NCBI RefSeq assembly: GCF_017744675.1
Contig: NZ_JAGIAV010000005.1
Location: 113,908 to 177,907, forward strand
Direction of reading: 5' to 3'
Length of the DNA: 64,000 bases
Source: Flavobacterium sp.
GTDB lineage: Bacteria; Bacteroidota; Bacteroidia; Flavobacteriales; Flavobacteriaceae
Shown: positions 26,762 to 36,500 of the stretch, piece by piece
Layout of the letters: each line of letters starts with the position of its first letter
How positions within the stretch are numbered: the first letter of the stretch is position 1
The notes under the pieces: generated by a model
What the model was told of the DNA's origin: nothing
The model's database searches: none
What the model saw: only the letters and a program-made list of their open reading frames with translations
Translations under genes and position numbers: made by a program

Positions 26762-27621
26762 TCAAAGTCGGTTATCTCGTTTCTTATGATTATTACATGT
26801 TTTTAACATCAGTTAAGCAATTGTATAATTATGTAGATAAAATTGTTGTTGGTATAGATAGTGATTATAAAACATGGAGCGGGAATCCTTTTGAAATTCC
26901 TGATTCTTTTTTTCAGGAAGTTAAAGCTTTTGACATCCGAAATATAATAGAATTTTATTTCGATACTTTTTACATCCCTTCTTTGACTCCAATGGAGTGT
27001 GAATCCAGAGAAAGAAATATGGTTTTGAAAAAATTAGGAAAGGGTTGGAAATTACAATTAGATGTAGATGAATACATATTTGATTTTAAAAAAACATCTA
27101 AATATTTAAATAAATATTGGTACTTAAATATTTTTCCTACTGTTACGCCTATTTGCTTAAGAGGAGAATTGATTACTTTATTTAAAGAATTGTCAGATGG
27201 GTATTTGTATATAGAAAGTAATGAAAGGTTTCCTTTCATTACGAATCAAAAGATTAATACCAATACAAGAAGAAATGACAATATTAGAAATCATTTTTCT
27301 AATATAAAGGTCATTCATCAGTCTTGGGCTAGAAATGAAGATCAAATCCATTTTAAAATTAAAAATTGGGGGCATAGAGATGATTTTGATACTGAAGAAT
27401 ATTTCCAATTTTGGAGATCTTTGGATAGTATTAATCACATCAATTTTAAAAATATTCACCCTATTGAACCAACAGTATGGAAAGAATTAAAATTTATGTC
27501 TTCAAAATCTATTGATGAGTTTATAGAAAGATTTGCAATTAATAACAAGCAAAATCTAAACAATATATCAGTTAAGAAGATTATTAAAGATTTCATTAAA
27601 AAAATAATTAGGAAGAAATAA
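26758..27621 (+). CDS. Glycosyltransferase family 2-like protein
   Basis: A 287-residue protein started at the TTG at 26758, which overlaps the preceding stop (TTGA). The first internal Met, residue 14, would remove the first beta strand (IKVGYLVSY), so the TTG is favoured. The acidic motif DVDEY (102-106) after WKLQL fits the metal-binding site of GT-A enzymes of the Glyco_tranf_2_4 type. The first strand and VVGIDSDYKTW are consistent. Donor sugar and linkage are unknown. Codon use resembles its neighbours. Confidence 0.75.
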   Translation: MIKVGYLVSYDYYMFLTSVKQLYNYVDKIVVGIDSDYKTWSGNPFEIPDSFFQEVKAFDIRNIIEFYFDTFYIPSLTPMECESRERNMVLKKLGKGWKLQLDVDEYIFDFKKTSKYLNKYWYLNIFPTVTPICLRGELITLFKELSDGYLYIESNERFPFITNQKINTNTRRNDNIRNHFSNIKVIHQSWARNEDQIHFKIKNWGHRDDFDTEEYFQFWRSLDSINHINFKNIHPIEPTVWKELKFMSSKSIDEFIERFAINNKQNLNNISVKKIIKDFIKKIIRKK

Positions 27622-28524
27622 ATGCTGGCAATAGTTATTCCATATTATAAACTTACTTTCTTTGAAGAGACATTACAATCATTGGCAAACCAGACAGATA
27701 AAAGGTTTGTGGTTTATATTGGTGACGATGCAAGTTATGAATCTCCACATCATTTACTGGAAAAATTCAAAGAAACACTAAATTTTAACTATTATCGATT
27801 TGAAAAAAATTTAGGCAGTACTTCTTTAGTAAAACAATGGCAGAGATGCATTGATTTGTCAAAAGAAGAAGAATGGATAATGATTTTAGGAGATGATGAT
27901 TTTCTATCTAATAATGTTGTAGAAGAGTTTTATTTGAATCTACAAGAATTTCAGAGTAAAACCAATGTTGTGCGATTTGCATCTAAAACATTTTCTGAAG
28001 GTGCTAAGAAAACTTCAGAAAAATTTGAGCATCAAAAATGGGAAACAGCTTTCGAATTTTATTATAAACGTTACAGCGGAATAACAAGAAGCTCTCTGTC
28101 GGAATACATTTTTACTAAAAAATCGTATTTAAAACATGGATTTAGAGAATACCCTTTGGCATGGCATAGTGATGATATGGCTTGGATAGATTTTAGCGAA
28201 AATGGACAGATATATGCAATTAATAACTCTTATGTTATTGTTAGACTTTCTGAAATAAATATTACGGGTAAGAAAGATAATTATGAACTTAAAAATAAGG
28301 CAGAACAATTGTTTTTTACAGATATAGTTCGTGAAAAATTAAAATTTTTTAATTCTATCCAGAGAAATAAGTTGTTAATGAATTATGAAATTGTCATTAA
28401 AAAAAATAGAAAAGTAACTTTTGAGGAATGGATTTTTTTATTAAAAGAATATTTCAAAAATTGCAAAATAGTACCTTTCTTAAAATGTATTCGTAGATTT
28501 TTTAAGGATAATTTGACCGTATGA
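27622..28524 (+). CDS. Glycosyltransferase family 2
   Basis: A 300-residue GT-A protein with LAIVIPYYK (2-10), GDDASYESP (34-42), KNLGSTS (62-68) and LGDDDF (89-94). It abuts the previous gene with no gap and overlaps the next by four bases (ATGA). It is one of four consecutive GT2-type genes (25862-29459), as expected for building an oligosaccharide one sugar at a time. Specificity is unknown. Confidence 0.85.
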   Translation: MLAIVIPYYKLTFFEETLQSLANQTDKRFVVYIGDDASYESPHHLLEKFKETLNFNYYRFEKNLGSTSLVKQWQRCIDLSKEEEWIMILGDDDFLSNNVVEEFYLNLQEFQSKTNVVRFASKTFSEGAKKTSEKFEHQKWETAFEFYYKRYSGITRSSLSEYIFTKKSYLKHGFREYPLAWHSDDMAWIDFSENGQIYAINNSYVIVRLSEINITGKKDNYELKNKAEQLFFTDIVREKLKFFNSIQRNKLLMNYEIVIKKNRKVTFEEWIFLLKEYFKNCKIVPFLKCIRRFFKDNLTV

Positions 28525-29459
28525 AATCTTTAATTTCCATAATAATTCCAACATATAATAGGGCACATTTAATTCTTGAAACATTAGATAGCATATTATT
28601 GCAAAGTTATCAAAACTGGGAATGTATAATAATCGATGATGGTTCGACAGATGAAACTGATGTGGTTTTGAGAAAGTACATTCAGCAAGATTCTAGATTT
28701 CAATATTTTAAAAGACCTGATGGAATTCTAAAAGGCCCGAACTCATGTAGAAATTATGGATTTGATTTAAGTAACGGTAATTATATTAAATGGTTTGATA
28801 GTGATGATATTTTACTGCCAAATGCTCTTGAGTATATTAGTAATAATTTTTCAAATAGCCCTGATTTAATTGTTTCATCATTACAATATGTTGACTTCAA
28901 TAAAAATGTACTGAAGAAAAAACATGTTTTCTTATCTAAAGATGTACTTCATGATTATTTTAAAGGAAAAATTGCATACTATATATGTACTCCAACATGG
29001 AAAAAAAGTTTTTTAGAAAAGCAGTCTTATTTATTTGATGAAACAATTACAAATTTAGACGATTGGGATTTTAATCTCCGAATGCTGTATAAAGAACCGA
29101 CAGTAATTTATTTGGATGAGGAACTTATTCAATATCGTATACATGATAGCTCTTTGTCTCATGAAATAGGTAAACTAAATTTCGATGAAATAAAATCAGA
29201 ATTTAAAGCTATTAAAAAGCATATATCCATAATTGAAAAAAATAAAAAACTAAGTCCGAATATTTTAAAAGAACATTTAAAAGTGCGTTGTAAATTTATT
29301 CTCAGGCAAGCTTTAGTTGAAAATAATAAGTATAAAGTTTATTATTTTGTAGAACTTTTGAGTATACAACTTAAGCTTTTTAAATTTTCAGAAGCTATAA
29401 AAACAACAATTGGATTTACAATTTATAGTATTTTTAAAAAAGGATATAGACTGTTATAG
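28521..29459 (+). CDS. Glycosyltransferase family 2
   Basis: A 312-residue GT-A enzyme with ISIIIPTYNR (5-14), IDDGSTDET (38-46), NSCRNYGFDLSNG (74-86) and DSDD (93-96). WDFNLRML in the second half is the region that usually holds the catalytic base. It is followed by a 102-base gap with no gene, the largest within this half of the locus; that gap holds only a 13-codon frame starting at 29506 and no clear hairpin. Confidence 0.88.
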   Translation: MKSLISIIIPTYNRAHLILETLDSILLQSYQNWECIIIDDGSTDETDVVLRKYIQQDSRFQYFKRPDGILKGPNSCRNYGFDLSNGNYIKWFDSDDILLPNALEYISNNFSNSPDLIVSSLQYVDFNKNVLKKKHVFLSKDVLHDYFKGKIAYYICTPTWKKSFLEKQSYLFDETITNLDDWDFNLRMLYKEPTVIYLDEELIQYRIHDSSLSHEIGKLNFDEIKSEFKAIKKHISIIEKNKKLSPNILKEHLKVRCKFILRQALVENNKYKVYYFVELLSIQLKLFKFSEAIKTTIGFTIYSIFKKGYRLL

Positions 29460-29561
29460 ATTTATTTTAAACAAATTAGCTATCAGAGGAATAAAAGATA
29501 AAACCATGCAAATTGCTAGTAAATTATTCAAAAGTCTGATTTAAGAAAAAAAATAAGAATT

Positions 29562-30698
29562 ATGAAAATTCTGCTAATTTCAATGCCATCTATTCATATA
29601 CTAAGATGGATGGAAAACTTGCAAGATAGTGATTTCGAGTTATATTGGTTTGATGTTTTAGGAAGAGGAAAGCTAGAAACTTTTGATTCTGTAAAGCAGT
29701 TTGTTGGATGGAAAAAAAGAAAAACGCCTTATATCAAAGGAGAATTTTTTTTGAGTAAAAATTATCCCAATTTATACGAAAAAATTCTTCCTTATTTAGA
29801 AGTGACAGCAAACGAAGCCCTAGAGAAAATAATTTTAGAAATAAAACCAGATGTAATTCATAGTTTTGAAATGCATAGTTCTTCATATCCTATTTTGAAA
29901 ACAATGAAGAAGTTTCCAAAAGCAAAATGGCTGTATTCTTGTTGGGGTAGTGATATTTTTTACTTTATGAACTTTAAAGCGTATAATTATAAAATCAGGA
30001 ATGTTTTAAAAAGGGTTGATTTTCTGCATACAGATTGTAAAAGAGATTTTGACCTGGCTGTCCAGTTAAACTTTTCCGGAAAATTTTTAGGTGTAATTCC
30101 TGGCGGGACAGGTTATAAAATGCAAGAGGTGGAAACTTTAAAACTACCCGTTTCTGAAAGAAAAATTATTTTAGTTAAAGGATATGAACATCATTTAGGT
30201 AGAGGTCTAAATATTGTAAAGGCATTGCAATCTATAGAAACACAAATACAAGGATATCAAGTGGTTGTTTTTGGTTCACACTCAAAGGTGAAAGAATATA
30301 TAAAAAATAATCAGTTAAATTTTAGTTCTTTTGATAGACATGAGCTTTCGCATAGCGAATTGATTGAGCTAATGGGAAAATCTTTAATTTATATAGGAAA
30401 TAGTATCTCCGATGGAATGCCAAATACATTATTAGAAGCAATTCTTATGGGGGCTTTCCCAATACAATCAAATCCTGGTGGTGTTACGGAAGAGGTAATT
30501 TCAAATAATGAAAATGGGTTTTTAATTCAAAATCCAGAATCTATCGAAGAAATTAAAGAAAATATTCTAAAAGCAATTTCAAATTTAAATTTGCTTGAAA
30601 ATGCATCATTAAAAAACCAACAAATAGCAAATGAAAGATTGGATTATTTTGAGAACAAATTGAAAGTTGTTCAAATGTATAAAACTATAATGAAATGA
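29562..30698 (+). CDS. Glycosyltransferase family 4
   Basis: A 378-residue GT-B protein. The N-terminal half contains MPSIHILRWMENL and a CWGSDIFYF segment, both seen in GT4 enzymes of surface-glycan loci; the C-terminal half has DGMPNTLLEAILMGAFPIQS with the conserved Glu of the E-x7-E region (here only one Glu is obvious). It overlaps the next gene by four bases. Probably a retaining transferase of the Wzm/Wzt-linked glycan. Confidence 0.85.
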   Translation: MKILLISMPSIHILRWMENLQDSDFELYWFDVLGRGKLETFDSVKQFVGWKKRKTPYIKGEFFLSKNYPNLYEKILPYLEVTANEALEKIILEIKPDVIHSFEMHSSSYPILKTMKKFPKAKWLYSCWGSDIFYFMNFKAYNYKIRNVLKRVDFLHTDCKRDFDLAVQLNFSGKFLGVIPGGTGYKMQEVETLKLPVSERKIILVKGYEHHLGRGLNIVKALQSIETQIQGYQVVVFGSHSKVKEYIKNNQLNFSSFDRHELSHSELIELMGKSLIYIGNSISDGMPNTLLEAILMGAFPIQSNPGGVTEEVISNNENGFLIQNPESIEEIKENILKAISNLNLLENASLKNQQIANERLDYFENKLKVVQMYKTIMK

Positions 30699-31717
30699 GA
30701 TTAGGTTTTAATCCGAACAAAGATCAGGAAACGGCTAGTTTGACATATTCTCATCAAATTATTATTCCAGTTTATATTCCAAACCAAAATGATTATTTTA
30801 AAAATAGTCTGGCTATTCTTAAGCTATGTTTAGAGTCTTTATTTCATACGGTTCATAAAAAAACTTTTATAACCGTTGTCAATAATGGAAGTTGTGATGA
30901 GGTGAAGAATTATTTGCAGGAATTGTACTCGGAGAAAAAAATCCATGAAATTTTAGAAACAACAAACATTGGAAAATTAAATGCGATTTTAAAAGGTATA
31001 GTTGGGCATAATTTTCCATTAATTACAATTACAGATTCAGATGTGTTATTTCTGAATGGCTGGCAAAAAGCGACGTATTCTATTTTTGAAAATTTTCCTA
31101 AAGCTGGAGTAGTTTGCCCTACACCATCATCTCGCTCATTAAGAACCCATACTTCCAATATTTATTGGGATAATTTTTTTTCAAAAAAACTGGCTTTTTC
31201 AAAAGTTAAAACCCCGTCAGCTTTAAAAAACTTTGCCATTAGTGTTGGAAATCCTGATTTTTACAATAGAGCTCATTTAGAAAAATATTTTACATTGTCG
31301 AGTAACAGCAATAAAGCTGTTATTGGAGCTGGACATTTTGTAGGAACATATAGGGGAGAAATTTTTGACAGCTTGGAAGCAAAATATTCTAATTATAAAT
31401 TAGGAGGAGACAGCGAAAGTAAAATCTTAGATATTCCGGTGGTACAAAATGGTTTTTGGCGTTTATCTACGGAAGATAATTATGCTTTTCATATGGGGAA
31501 TGTCGTAGAAGAATGGATGTATGATGAAGTGTCGAAATTAAAAAAAGATTCCTCAGAAATTGATTTTAAACTCAAATCAATAGAGCCTAGCTCAAAATGG
31601 CTTTATATTATAAAAAGTAAAATCTTTGGAAAAATCATTTTAAATAAAAAATTGATGAGGTATTTTTTAAGATGGAAAGGACTTTCAAAAGAGGAAGCTA
31701 GCAATTATTTGATTTAA
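30695..31717 (+). CDS. Glycosyltransferase family 2-like protein
   Basis: A 340-residue protein. Unlike most GT2 enzymes it has about 20 residues before the first strand (HQIIIPVYIPNQ, 20-31). VVNNGSCDEV (61-70) and ITDSDVLFLNGW (112-123) mark the nucleotide- and metal-binding sites. The C-terminal third is lysine-rich. It starts within the stop of the preceding gene (ATGA) and is followed after seven bases by the GT14-type gene. Function beyond a GT-A transferase is unknown. Confidence 0.78.
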   Translation: MRLGFNPNKDQETASLTYSHQIIIPVYIPNQNDYFKNSLAILKLCLESLFHTVHKKTFITVVNNGSCDEVKNYLQELYSEKKIHEILETTNIGKLNAILKGIVGHNFPLITITDSDVLFLNGWQKATYSIFENFPKAGVVCPTPSSRSLRTHTSNIYWDNFFSKKLAFSKVKTPSALKNFAISVGNPDFYNRAHLEKYFTLSSNSNKAVIGAGHFVGTYRGEIFDSLEAKYSNYKLGGDSESKILDIPVVQNGFWRLSTEDNYAFHMGNVVEEWMYDEVSKLKKDSSEIDFKLKSIEPSSKWLYIIKSKIFGKIILNKKLMRYFLRWKGLSKEEASNYLI

Positions 31718-31724
31718 AATAGAT

Positions 31725-32597
31725 ATGCAAAATAAAATTAAAATCGCTTATCTCATAACGGCTTATCATGATTATGAGCATTTAAAAAGATTGATAGCTG
31801 CTTTAAATGACAAGAATGTTTATTTTTTCATTCATATTGATAAAAATTCTTTAATGCCTACAAACTTGAATGAATTTGAAAATATTAAATTCATCAAAAG
31901 GCATAAAGTTTGGTGGGGAGGCTGGTCACACCAAAAAGCCATTCTTAATTTAATGGCAGAAGCGCTTAAAGGAAGTTATGATTATTACGCTTTAATTAGC
32001 GGAAGCGATTACCCAATAAAAAACAATGATTTTCTGTATTCATTATTAAACGAGGGCGGAGAGTTTGTGAGTATAAAAGAAGGATTTCCTGCCGAATTTA
32101 AAAAAGGTTGGATAACCAATTTTTATTTTGATCTGTTTTACAGAAGAAAACCGAACAAACCCGTTTGGATAAAAGTCTTATTGCGTTTGGAGAAAAAAAT
32201 CAGTTTATATTTTCCTAAAAAAAACTTTCCTTTTGAGAGAGTTTTTTTTGGTCCTACATGGTGGGTTTTAACACATTCAACCGTTAATTATATTTTAGAC
32301 TTTTTAGAAGATAATCCAAAATATGAGAGATTTTTTAAAAATTCATTTTGTAGTGAAGAGATCCTAATACCTACAATTATTGGGAATTCGGATATTAAAA
32401 ATCTGAAAGGAAACTTAACTTATGTTGATTGGAGAATTGCTCCCGGTCCTGCTTTTATTTCAAAGAAACATCGTGAGATTTTTGAAAATAGTATTGTGAA
32501 TAATGAATATGGTGACAATTGTGCATTTTTTGCTAGAAAGTTTAAAAATGAAAATTCAGAAATTTTGAAATATATTGACAATTATCTTAGAATTTAA
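31725..32597 (+). CDS. Core-2/I-branching-type glycosyltransferase (GT14)
   Basis: A 290-residue protein with the features of bacterial GT14 members: IAYLITAYHDYEHLKRLIAAL at the start, FFIHIDKNS (34-42), then ALISGSDYPIK (about 91-101), and a FFGPTWWVLTH segment in the middle. Family enzymes are inverting GT-A transferases without a DxD motif that add GlcNAc or xylose, often as a branch. A branching role in this glycan is therefore possible. No membrane anchor is seen. Confidence 0.85.
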   Translation: MQNKIKIAYLITAYHDYEHLKRLIAALNDKNVYFFIHIDKNSLMPTNLNEFENIKFIKRHKVWWGGWSHQKAILNLMAEALKGSYDYYALISGSDYPIKNNDFLYSLLNEGGEFVSIKEGFPAEFKKGWITNFYFDLFYRRKPNKPVWIKVLLRLEKKISLYFPKKNFPFERVFFGPTWWVLTHSTVNYILDFLEDNPKYERFFKNSFCSEEILIPTIIGNSDIKNLKGNLTYVDWRIAPGPAFISKKHREIFENSIVNNEYGDNCAFFARKFKNENSEILKYIDNYLRI

Positions 32598-32600
32598 TTT

Positions 32601-33677
32601 ATGATCACTATAATTTATCCATATAGAAATAGAGAGTCTGAGAGGGTTAAGCGTTCTTTAGATTCACTTAAGGAGCAGACAAATTCTGAGTTTGAAGTTC
32701 TTTTAGTAGATTATGGTTCAGATTCACTCTCGGCATCTATTATTAAGGAATTAGTTTCTAATTATAAATTTGTAAAATATATTTATAATTACTCTGAATT
32801 TCAGCCTTGGTCAAGGGCTAAAGCAATTAACATAGGATTGAAAAATGTTACCACAGAATACATTTTTACAGCTGATGTTGATATGATTTTTAGCTCAAAT
32901 TTTATTTCTAAACTTTATGAATTAAAAAATCCAATTAAAGGTTATTATTTTAAAGTTGGTTTTCTCAATGAAAAAGAATCTAAGTCGGATAAGAAATTTG
33001 AAGATTTTAAAATTGATTTCAGTAGTGAAGTTGGAGCACAGGGATTATCATTATTTAATCTGGAAAGTTTAAAAGCAGTAACTGCATACGATGAATTTTT
33101 GCATTTTTGGGGCGCAGAAGACATCGATGTACACAATCGATTAGAAAAAAATGGAACTGAAAGTGTTTTTTATTCCGAAGAAATTTTAATGCTTCATCAA
33201 TGGCATACTAGTTATAGAAAAGCTGAAAAAAAAGTTCTTACAAAAGATTTGCAATTGACAGATATTGTGAGAATTAATTATCAAAAGCTATTAGGAAATA
33301 TTCAAAATAAAAGAGCAGAGGTAAATAATTCAAATTGGGGAATAGGTATTTCAGAAAATGATTTTGAAGACTTAAAAAAGGATGACAAAGAAATATTAAT
33401 GTTTAATAAAAAGGAAATTATCACTCATTTTCTGTTTAGTGAATTGCCTAATTTTAAAGATGGAATTTTAAATCTTCGTTTTATAAAAGATCCTTTCCAA
33501 AATTCATTGAAATATAAAATGAAGAAACTTTTAGGTAAGAAAGTCCCTAAATATTACACTTTAAAAGAAATTAATGATTTGCTGTTGTTGCATACTATTT
33601 CATTTTATCATACACTTCCATATTTTTTAGAGGTTAGTGATGATTTGAATAGTATTTCATTCAAAATAAAAAAATAA
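32601..33677 (+). CDS. Glycosyltransferase family 2 with galactosyltransferase-type C-terminal motif
   Basis: A 358-residue GT-A enzyme. It has ITIIYPYRNR (2-11), LVDYGSDS (35-42), WSRAKAINIGL (70-80) and ADVDMIFS (91-98). Near residue 174 it has FWGAEDIDVHNRL, the [FW]-W-G-x-E-D motif of chondroitin-polymerase- and galactosyltransferase-like enzymes that contains the catalytic base. The remaining 150 residues are a divergent extension. It lies between the GT14 gene and a GT4 gene. Confidence 0.85.
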   Translation: MITIIYPYRNRESERVKRSLDSLKEQTNSEFEVLLVDYGSDSLSASIIKELVSNYKFVKYIYNYSEFQPWSRAKAINIGLKNVTTEYIFTADVDMIFSSNFISKLYELKNPIKGYYFKVGFLNEKESKSDKKFEDFKIDFSSEVGAQGLSLFNLESLKAVTAYDEFLHFWGAEDIDVHNRLEKNGTESVFYSEEILMLHQWHTSYRKAEKKVLTKDLQLTDIVRINYQKLLGNIQNKRAEVNNSNWGIGISENDFEDLKKDDKEILMFNKKEIITHFLFSELPNFKDGILNLRFIKDPFQNSLKYKMKKLLGKKVPKYYTLKEINDLLLLHTISFYHTLPYFLEVSDDLNSISFKIKK

Positions 33678-33698
33678 GAAAGATAACAAAGTCCCAAA

Positions 33699-34793
33699 AT
33701 GTCAAAAGTAATTCTGATTTCCCAAATTCCATTACCTTACTCTCATATTGGGAGCTGGACAACCCTATATCATAATTATTTAAGCAGTAATCATGCTATT
33801 GATTATATTATTTGTGAGAAGCCTGAAACTTTATACAATGGAATAGATTATGGCTTGGTTAAAAATAATAATCTATTAAAAGTTCGAAAGAAATTTTTTA
33901 AGAATCCTTACTTAGGATATTTTAATGTGCTTGAAAAAATTCTTGAAAAGAATGACAAGTGTATAATTCAAATCATTGATAATTTTGGAATTGTAAAACC
34001 GTTACTTGAATTTTTAAAAATTAAAAAAAAAAAGAATCAATGTTATTTGCAATTCTTTTACCATGGGTTTCCTCCATTTTATGAGAATTTTTTAGGGAGA
34101 TGGTTTTTTGAAGGGATAGATGAAATGGTTTTGTTGACTCATGATTCATATAAAGCACATAAAAAATATTATACTGTTCTACCCACAAAATTTTCAGTTT
34201 TACACAACGGAATTGATACCTCTAAATTTCATAAAGTAACTTTTGAAGAAAAAGAAAATATAAGGAAACAGTTAAATATTACAAACAAAAAAGTATTTAT
34301 CTGGTGTTCTCAAGATCGCCCGAAAAAAGGATTAGATTTTATTTTAGACGTTTGGAAAAGAATTAATGCAGCCAAGAATGACGCTATTCTTTTAGTAATT
34401 GGTGCAAATCGAGATGTAAAAATAGAAGGGGTGTCTTTTTTAGGAAGAATACCCAATAATGATTTGCCAAAGTATTATCAATTAGCAGATTGTTATTTGT
34501 TTCCAACGCTTTGGCATGAAGGTTTTGGATTGAGTTTAATTGAAGCTTTACATTGTGGCTGTTATTGCATTGCTTCTGCAAATGGAGGAGTTCCGGAAGT
34601 TTTACAGTATGGAAAATTAGGAAAACTGATTGAAAACCCTAATTTTATTGAAGATTGGGTACAAGCCATAGAATCATTTTTAGAGGAAAAAGAAACACCT
34701 ACAATTTCAATTCCTGAAAATTTATATTCTACAAAAAGCTGGAATGAAGGAATGAATACCATTATCGAAAACGCAAAATTGAATTTTAGTTAA
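33699..34793 (+). CDS. Glycosyltransferase family 4
   Basis: A 364-residue GT-B protein with HNGIDTSKF (168-176) and FIWCSQDRPKKGLDFILDVW at the domain junction, and FPTLWHEGFGLSLIEALHCG carrying the E-x7-E pattern of retaining GT4 transferases. Its stop shares a base with the ATG of neuA (TAATG), so it is coupled to the sialic-acid genes. It could add the sugar just before the nonulosonic acid, which is inference. Confidence 0.88.
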   Translation: MSKVILISQIPLPYSHIGSWTTLYHNYLSSNHAIDYIICEKPETLYNGIDYGLVKNNNLLKVRKKFFKNPYLGYFNVLEKILEKNDKCIIQIIDNFGIVKPLLEFLKIKKKKNQCYLQFFYHGFPPFYENFLGRWFFEGIDEMVLLTHDSYKAHKKYYTVLPTKFSVLHNGIDTSKFHKVTFEEKENIRKQLNITNKKVFIWCSQDRPKKGLDFILDVWKRINAAKNDAILLVIGANRDVKIEGVSFLGRIPNNDLPKYYQLADCYLFPTLWHEGFGLSLIEALHCGCYCIASANGGVPEVLQYGKLGKLIENPNFIEDWVQAIESFLEEKETPTISIPENLYSTKSWNEGMNTIIENAKLNFS

Positions 34794-35458
34794 TGAAAAC
34801 TATTGCAATAATACCTGCGCGAGGAGGCTCTAAACGATTGCCAGAAAAAAACACCAAATTTCTTGGTGAAATTCCTCTTTTGGCTCATTCAATTTTATAT
34901 GCAAAAAAAAATAATGAAATAATTGATGAGATTTATGTTTCAACAAACGATGATAAAATCAAGAAAATTGCATTAGAATACGGTGTAAAAGTAATTGATC
35001 GCCCAGAATCATTATCAGGAGATTTGGAACCGACAGTGACAGCATTAAAGCATGTATTAGAATCAATTGGAGAAGAAGTAAAAAATGTAATTTTATTACA
35101 GCCAACAAATCCGTTACGTCCAGAAAACTTGCTTGAAGATGCATTTGATCTTTATTTAAAAGGAAATTATGACAGCTTATTTACAGTTTCCCAGAATCAT
35201 CAGAAATTTGGAAAAATAACTGATGGTAAGTTCGTTCCATTTAATTATGAGATAGGACAAAGAAGCCAAGATCTTGAACCACTTTTCTTTGAAAACGGCT
35301 TACTTTATATTACAAAATCTGAAAAAATTTTAAATAATATAATTATATCAAAAGATGCTTGCCCATTTGAGATAAATCATATTTTTGCCACCGTTGATAT
35401 CGATACGCAAGAAGATTTTGACTATGCTCAATATTTATTAAAAACAAATAAAAAATGA
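34793..35458 (+). CDS. neuA: CMP-nonulosonic acid synthetase (CMP-Neu5Ac type)
   Basis: A 221-residue nucleotidyltransferase beginning MKTIAIIPARGGSKRLPEKN, the CTP-binding signature of acylneuraminate cytidylyltransferases. LLQPTNPLRP (101-110) and DIDTQEDF near the C-terminus are further NeuA motifs. The length matches single-domain bacterial NeuA proteins. It activates the sugar acid with CTP. neuB and neuC follow with overlaps, giving a full route from UDP-GlcNAc. Legionaminic acid (LegF) is an alternative product, discussed with neuB. Confidence 0.92.
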   Translation: MKTIAIIPARGGSKRLPEKNTKFLGEIPLLAHSILYAKKNNEIIDEIYVSTNDDKIKKIALEYGVKVIDRPESLSGDLEPTVTALKHVLESIGEEVKNVILLQPTNPLRPENLLEDAFDLYLKGNYDSLFTVSQNHQKFGKITDGKFVPFNYEIGQRSQDLEPLFFENGLLYITKSEKILNNIIISKDACPFEINHIFATVDIDTQEDFDYAQYLLKTNKK

Positions 35459-36495
35459 ATCCATATATAGAAATAGCAGGCCGTAAAATTGGCCCAGATT
35501 ACCCGCCATTAGTGATTGCCGAAATCGGAATTAATCATGAAGGATCTCTTCAAGTTGCTAAAGAAATGGTAGATGCGGCTAAGAGAGCTGGTGTAGAAGT
35601 TGTAAAACATCAAACGCATATCGTGGAAGACGAAATGACTGGTGCAGCAAAAAAAGTCATTCCAGGAAATGCTGATGTCTCTATTTATGAAATTATGGAA
35701 CGCTGTTCGCTTAACGAAGCAGAGGAGTTAGAACTTAAAAATTATGTAGAAAGCAAAGGCATGATTTTTATTTCGACACCATTTTCTCGTGCAGCAGCCG
35801 AAAGACTAAAAAAGTTTGATATTCCAGCTTACAAAATAGGATCTGGTGAATGCAATAATTATCCGCTTTTAGAGCATATTGCTTCTTTTGGAAAACCTGT
35901 CATTTTAAGTACAGGAATGAATACAATTGAAAGCATTCAAAAAGCAGTAGCGGTATTTGATAAATATAATGTTCCAGTTGCTTTATTGCACACTACAAAT
36001 TTATATCCAACACCAATTCATTTAGTTCGTTTTGGAGCTATGGTCGAATTGAATCAAGCTTTTCCAAATAAAGTTTTCGGTTTAAGCGATCATACTTTAA
36101 ATAACAATGCTTGTTTGGGAGCCGTTGCTTTAGGAGCAAGTATTTTAGAAAGACATTTTACAGACCACATGCAACGTACAGGACCAGATATTGTGTGCAG
36201 TATGGATGAAAATGCTTGTCGCGAATTAATCATTTCAAGTGCAGAAATTGCCCAAATGCGTGGAGGTTCCAAAATACCTGCAGATGAAGAGCAAGTAACT
36301 ATAGACTTTGCTTTTGCAACAGTTTGTTCTATTGCTTCAATTAAAAAAGGAAAAGTTTTTACCAAAGAAAATATCTGGGTAAAAAGACCTGGAACCGGAA
36401 AAATTTTGGCTGAAAGTTTTAATGATATAATCGGCAAGATGGCAACAAGAGATATTGAGAATGATGAACAATTAACTTGGGAAGATATTCAATAA
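35455..36495 (+). CDS. neuB: N-acetylneuraminate synthase family protein
   Basis: A 346-residue TIM-barrel enzyme with a C-terminal antifreeze-like SAF domain (about 285-346). VIAEIGINHEGS (20-31), the metal-binding histidines His213 (SDHT) and His234 (ERHFTD), and STGM (152-155) are visible; the spacing of the two His matches Neisseria NeuB (215/236). From memory, segments such as KHQTHIVEDEM and KIGSGECNNYPL strongly resemble Campylobacter jejuni NeuB1, which makes Neu5Ac. It condenses an N-acetylmannosamine-type sugar with phosphoenolpyruvate. It overlaps neuA by four bases. Confidence 0.92.
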   Translation: MNPYIEIAGRKIGPDYPPLVIAEIGINHEGSLQVAKEMVDAAKRAGVEVVKHQTHIVEDEMTGAAKKVIPGNADVSIYEIMERCSLNEAEELELKNYVESKGMIFISTPFSRAAAERLKKFDIPAYKIGSGECNNYPLLEHIASFGKPVILSTGMNTIESIQKAVAVFDKYNVPVALLHTTNLYPTPIHLVRFGAMVELNQAFPNKVFGLSDHTLNNNACLGAVALGASILERHFTDHMQRTGPDIVCSMDENACRELIISSAEIAQMRGGSKIPADEEQVTIDFAFATVCSIASIKKGKVFTKENIWVKRPGTGKILAESFNDIIGKMATRDIENDEQLTWEDIQ

Positions 36496-36500
36496 TATCG

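Noticed and set aside
29506..29544. Tiny 13-codon frame in the 102-base gap before the GT4 gene
   Set aside because: No recognisable product, no conserved start signal, and short enough to arise by chance in A+T-rich DNA.
36090..36437. 115-residue antisense frame within neuB
   Set aside because: Opposite a well-defined enzyme gene with no domain of its own.
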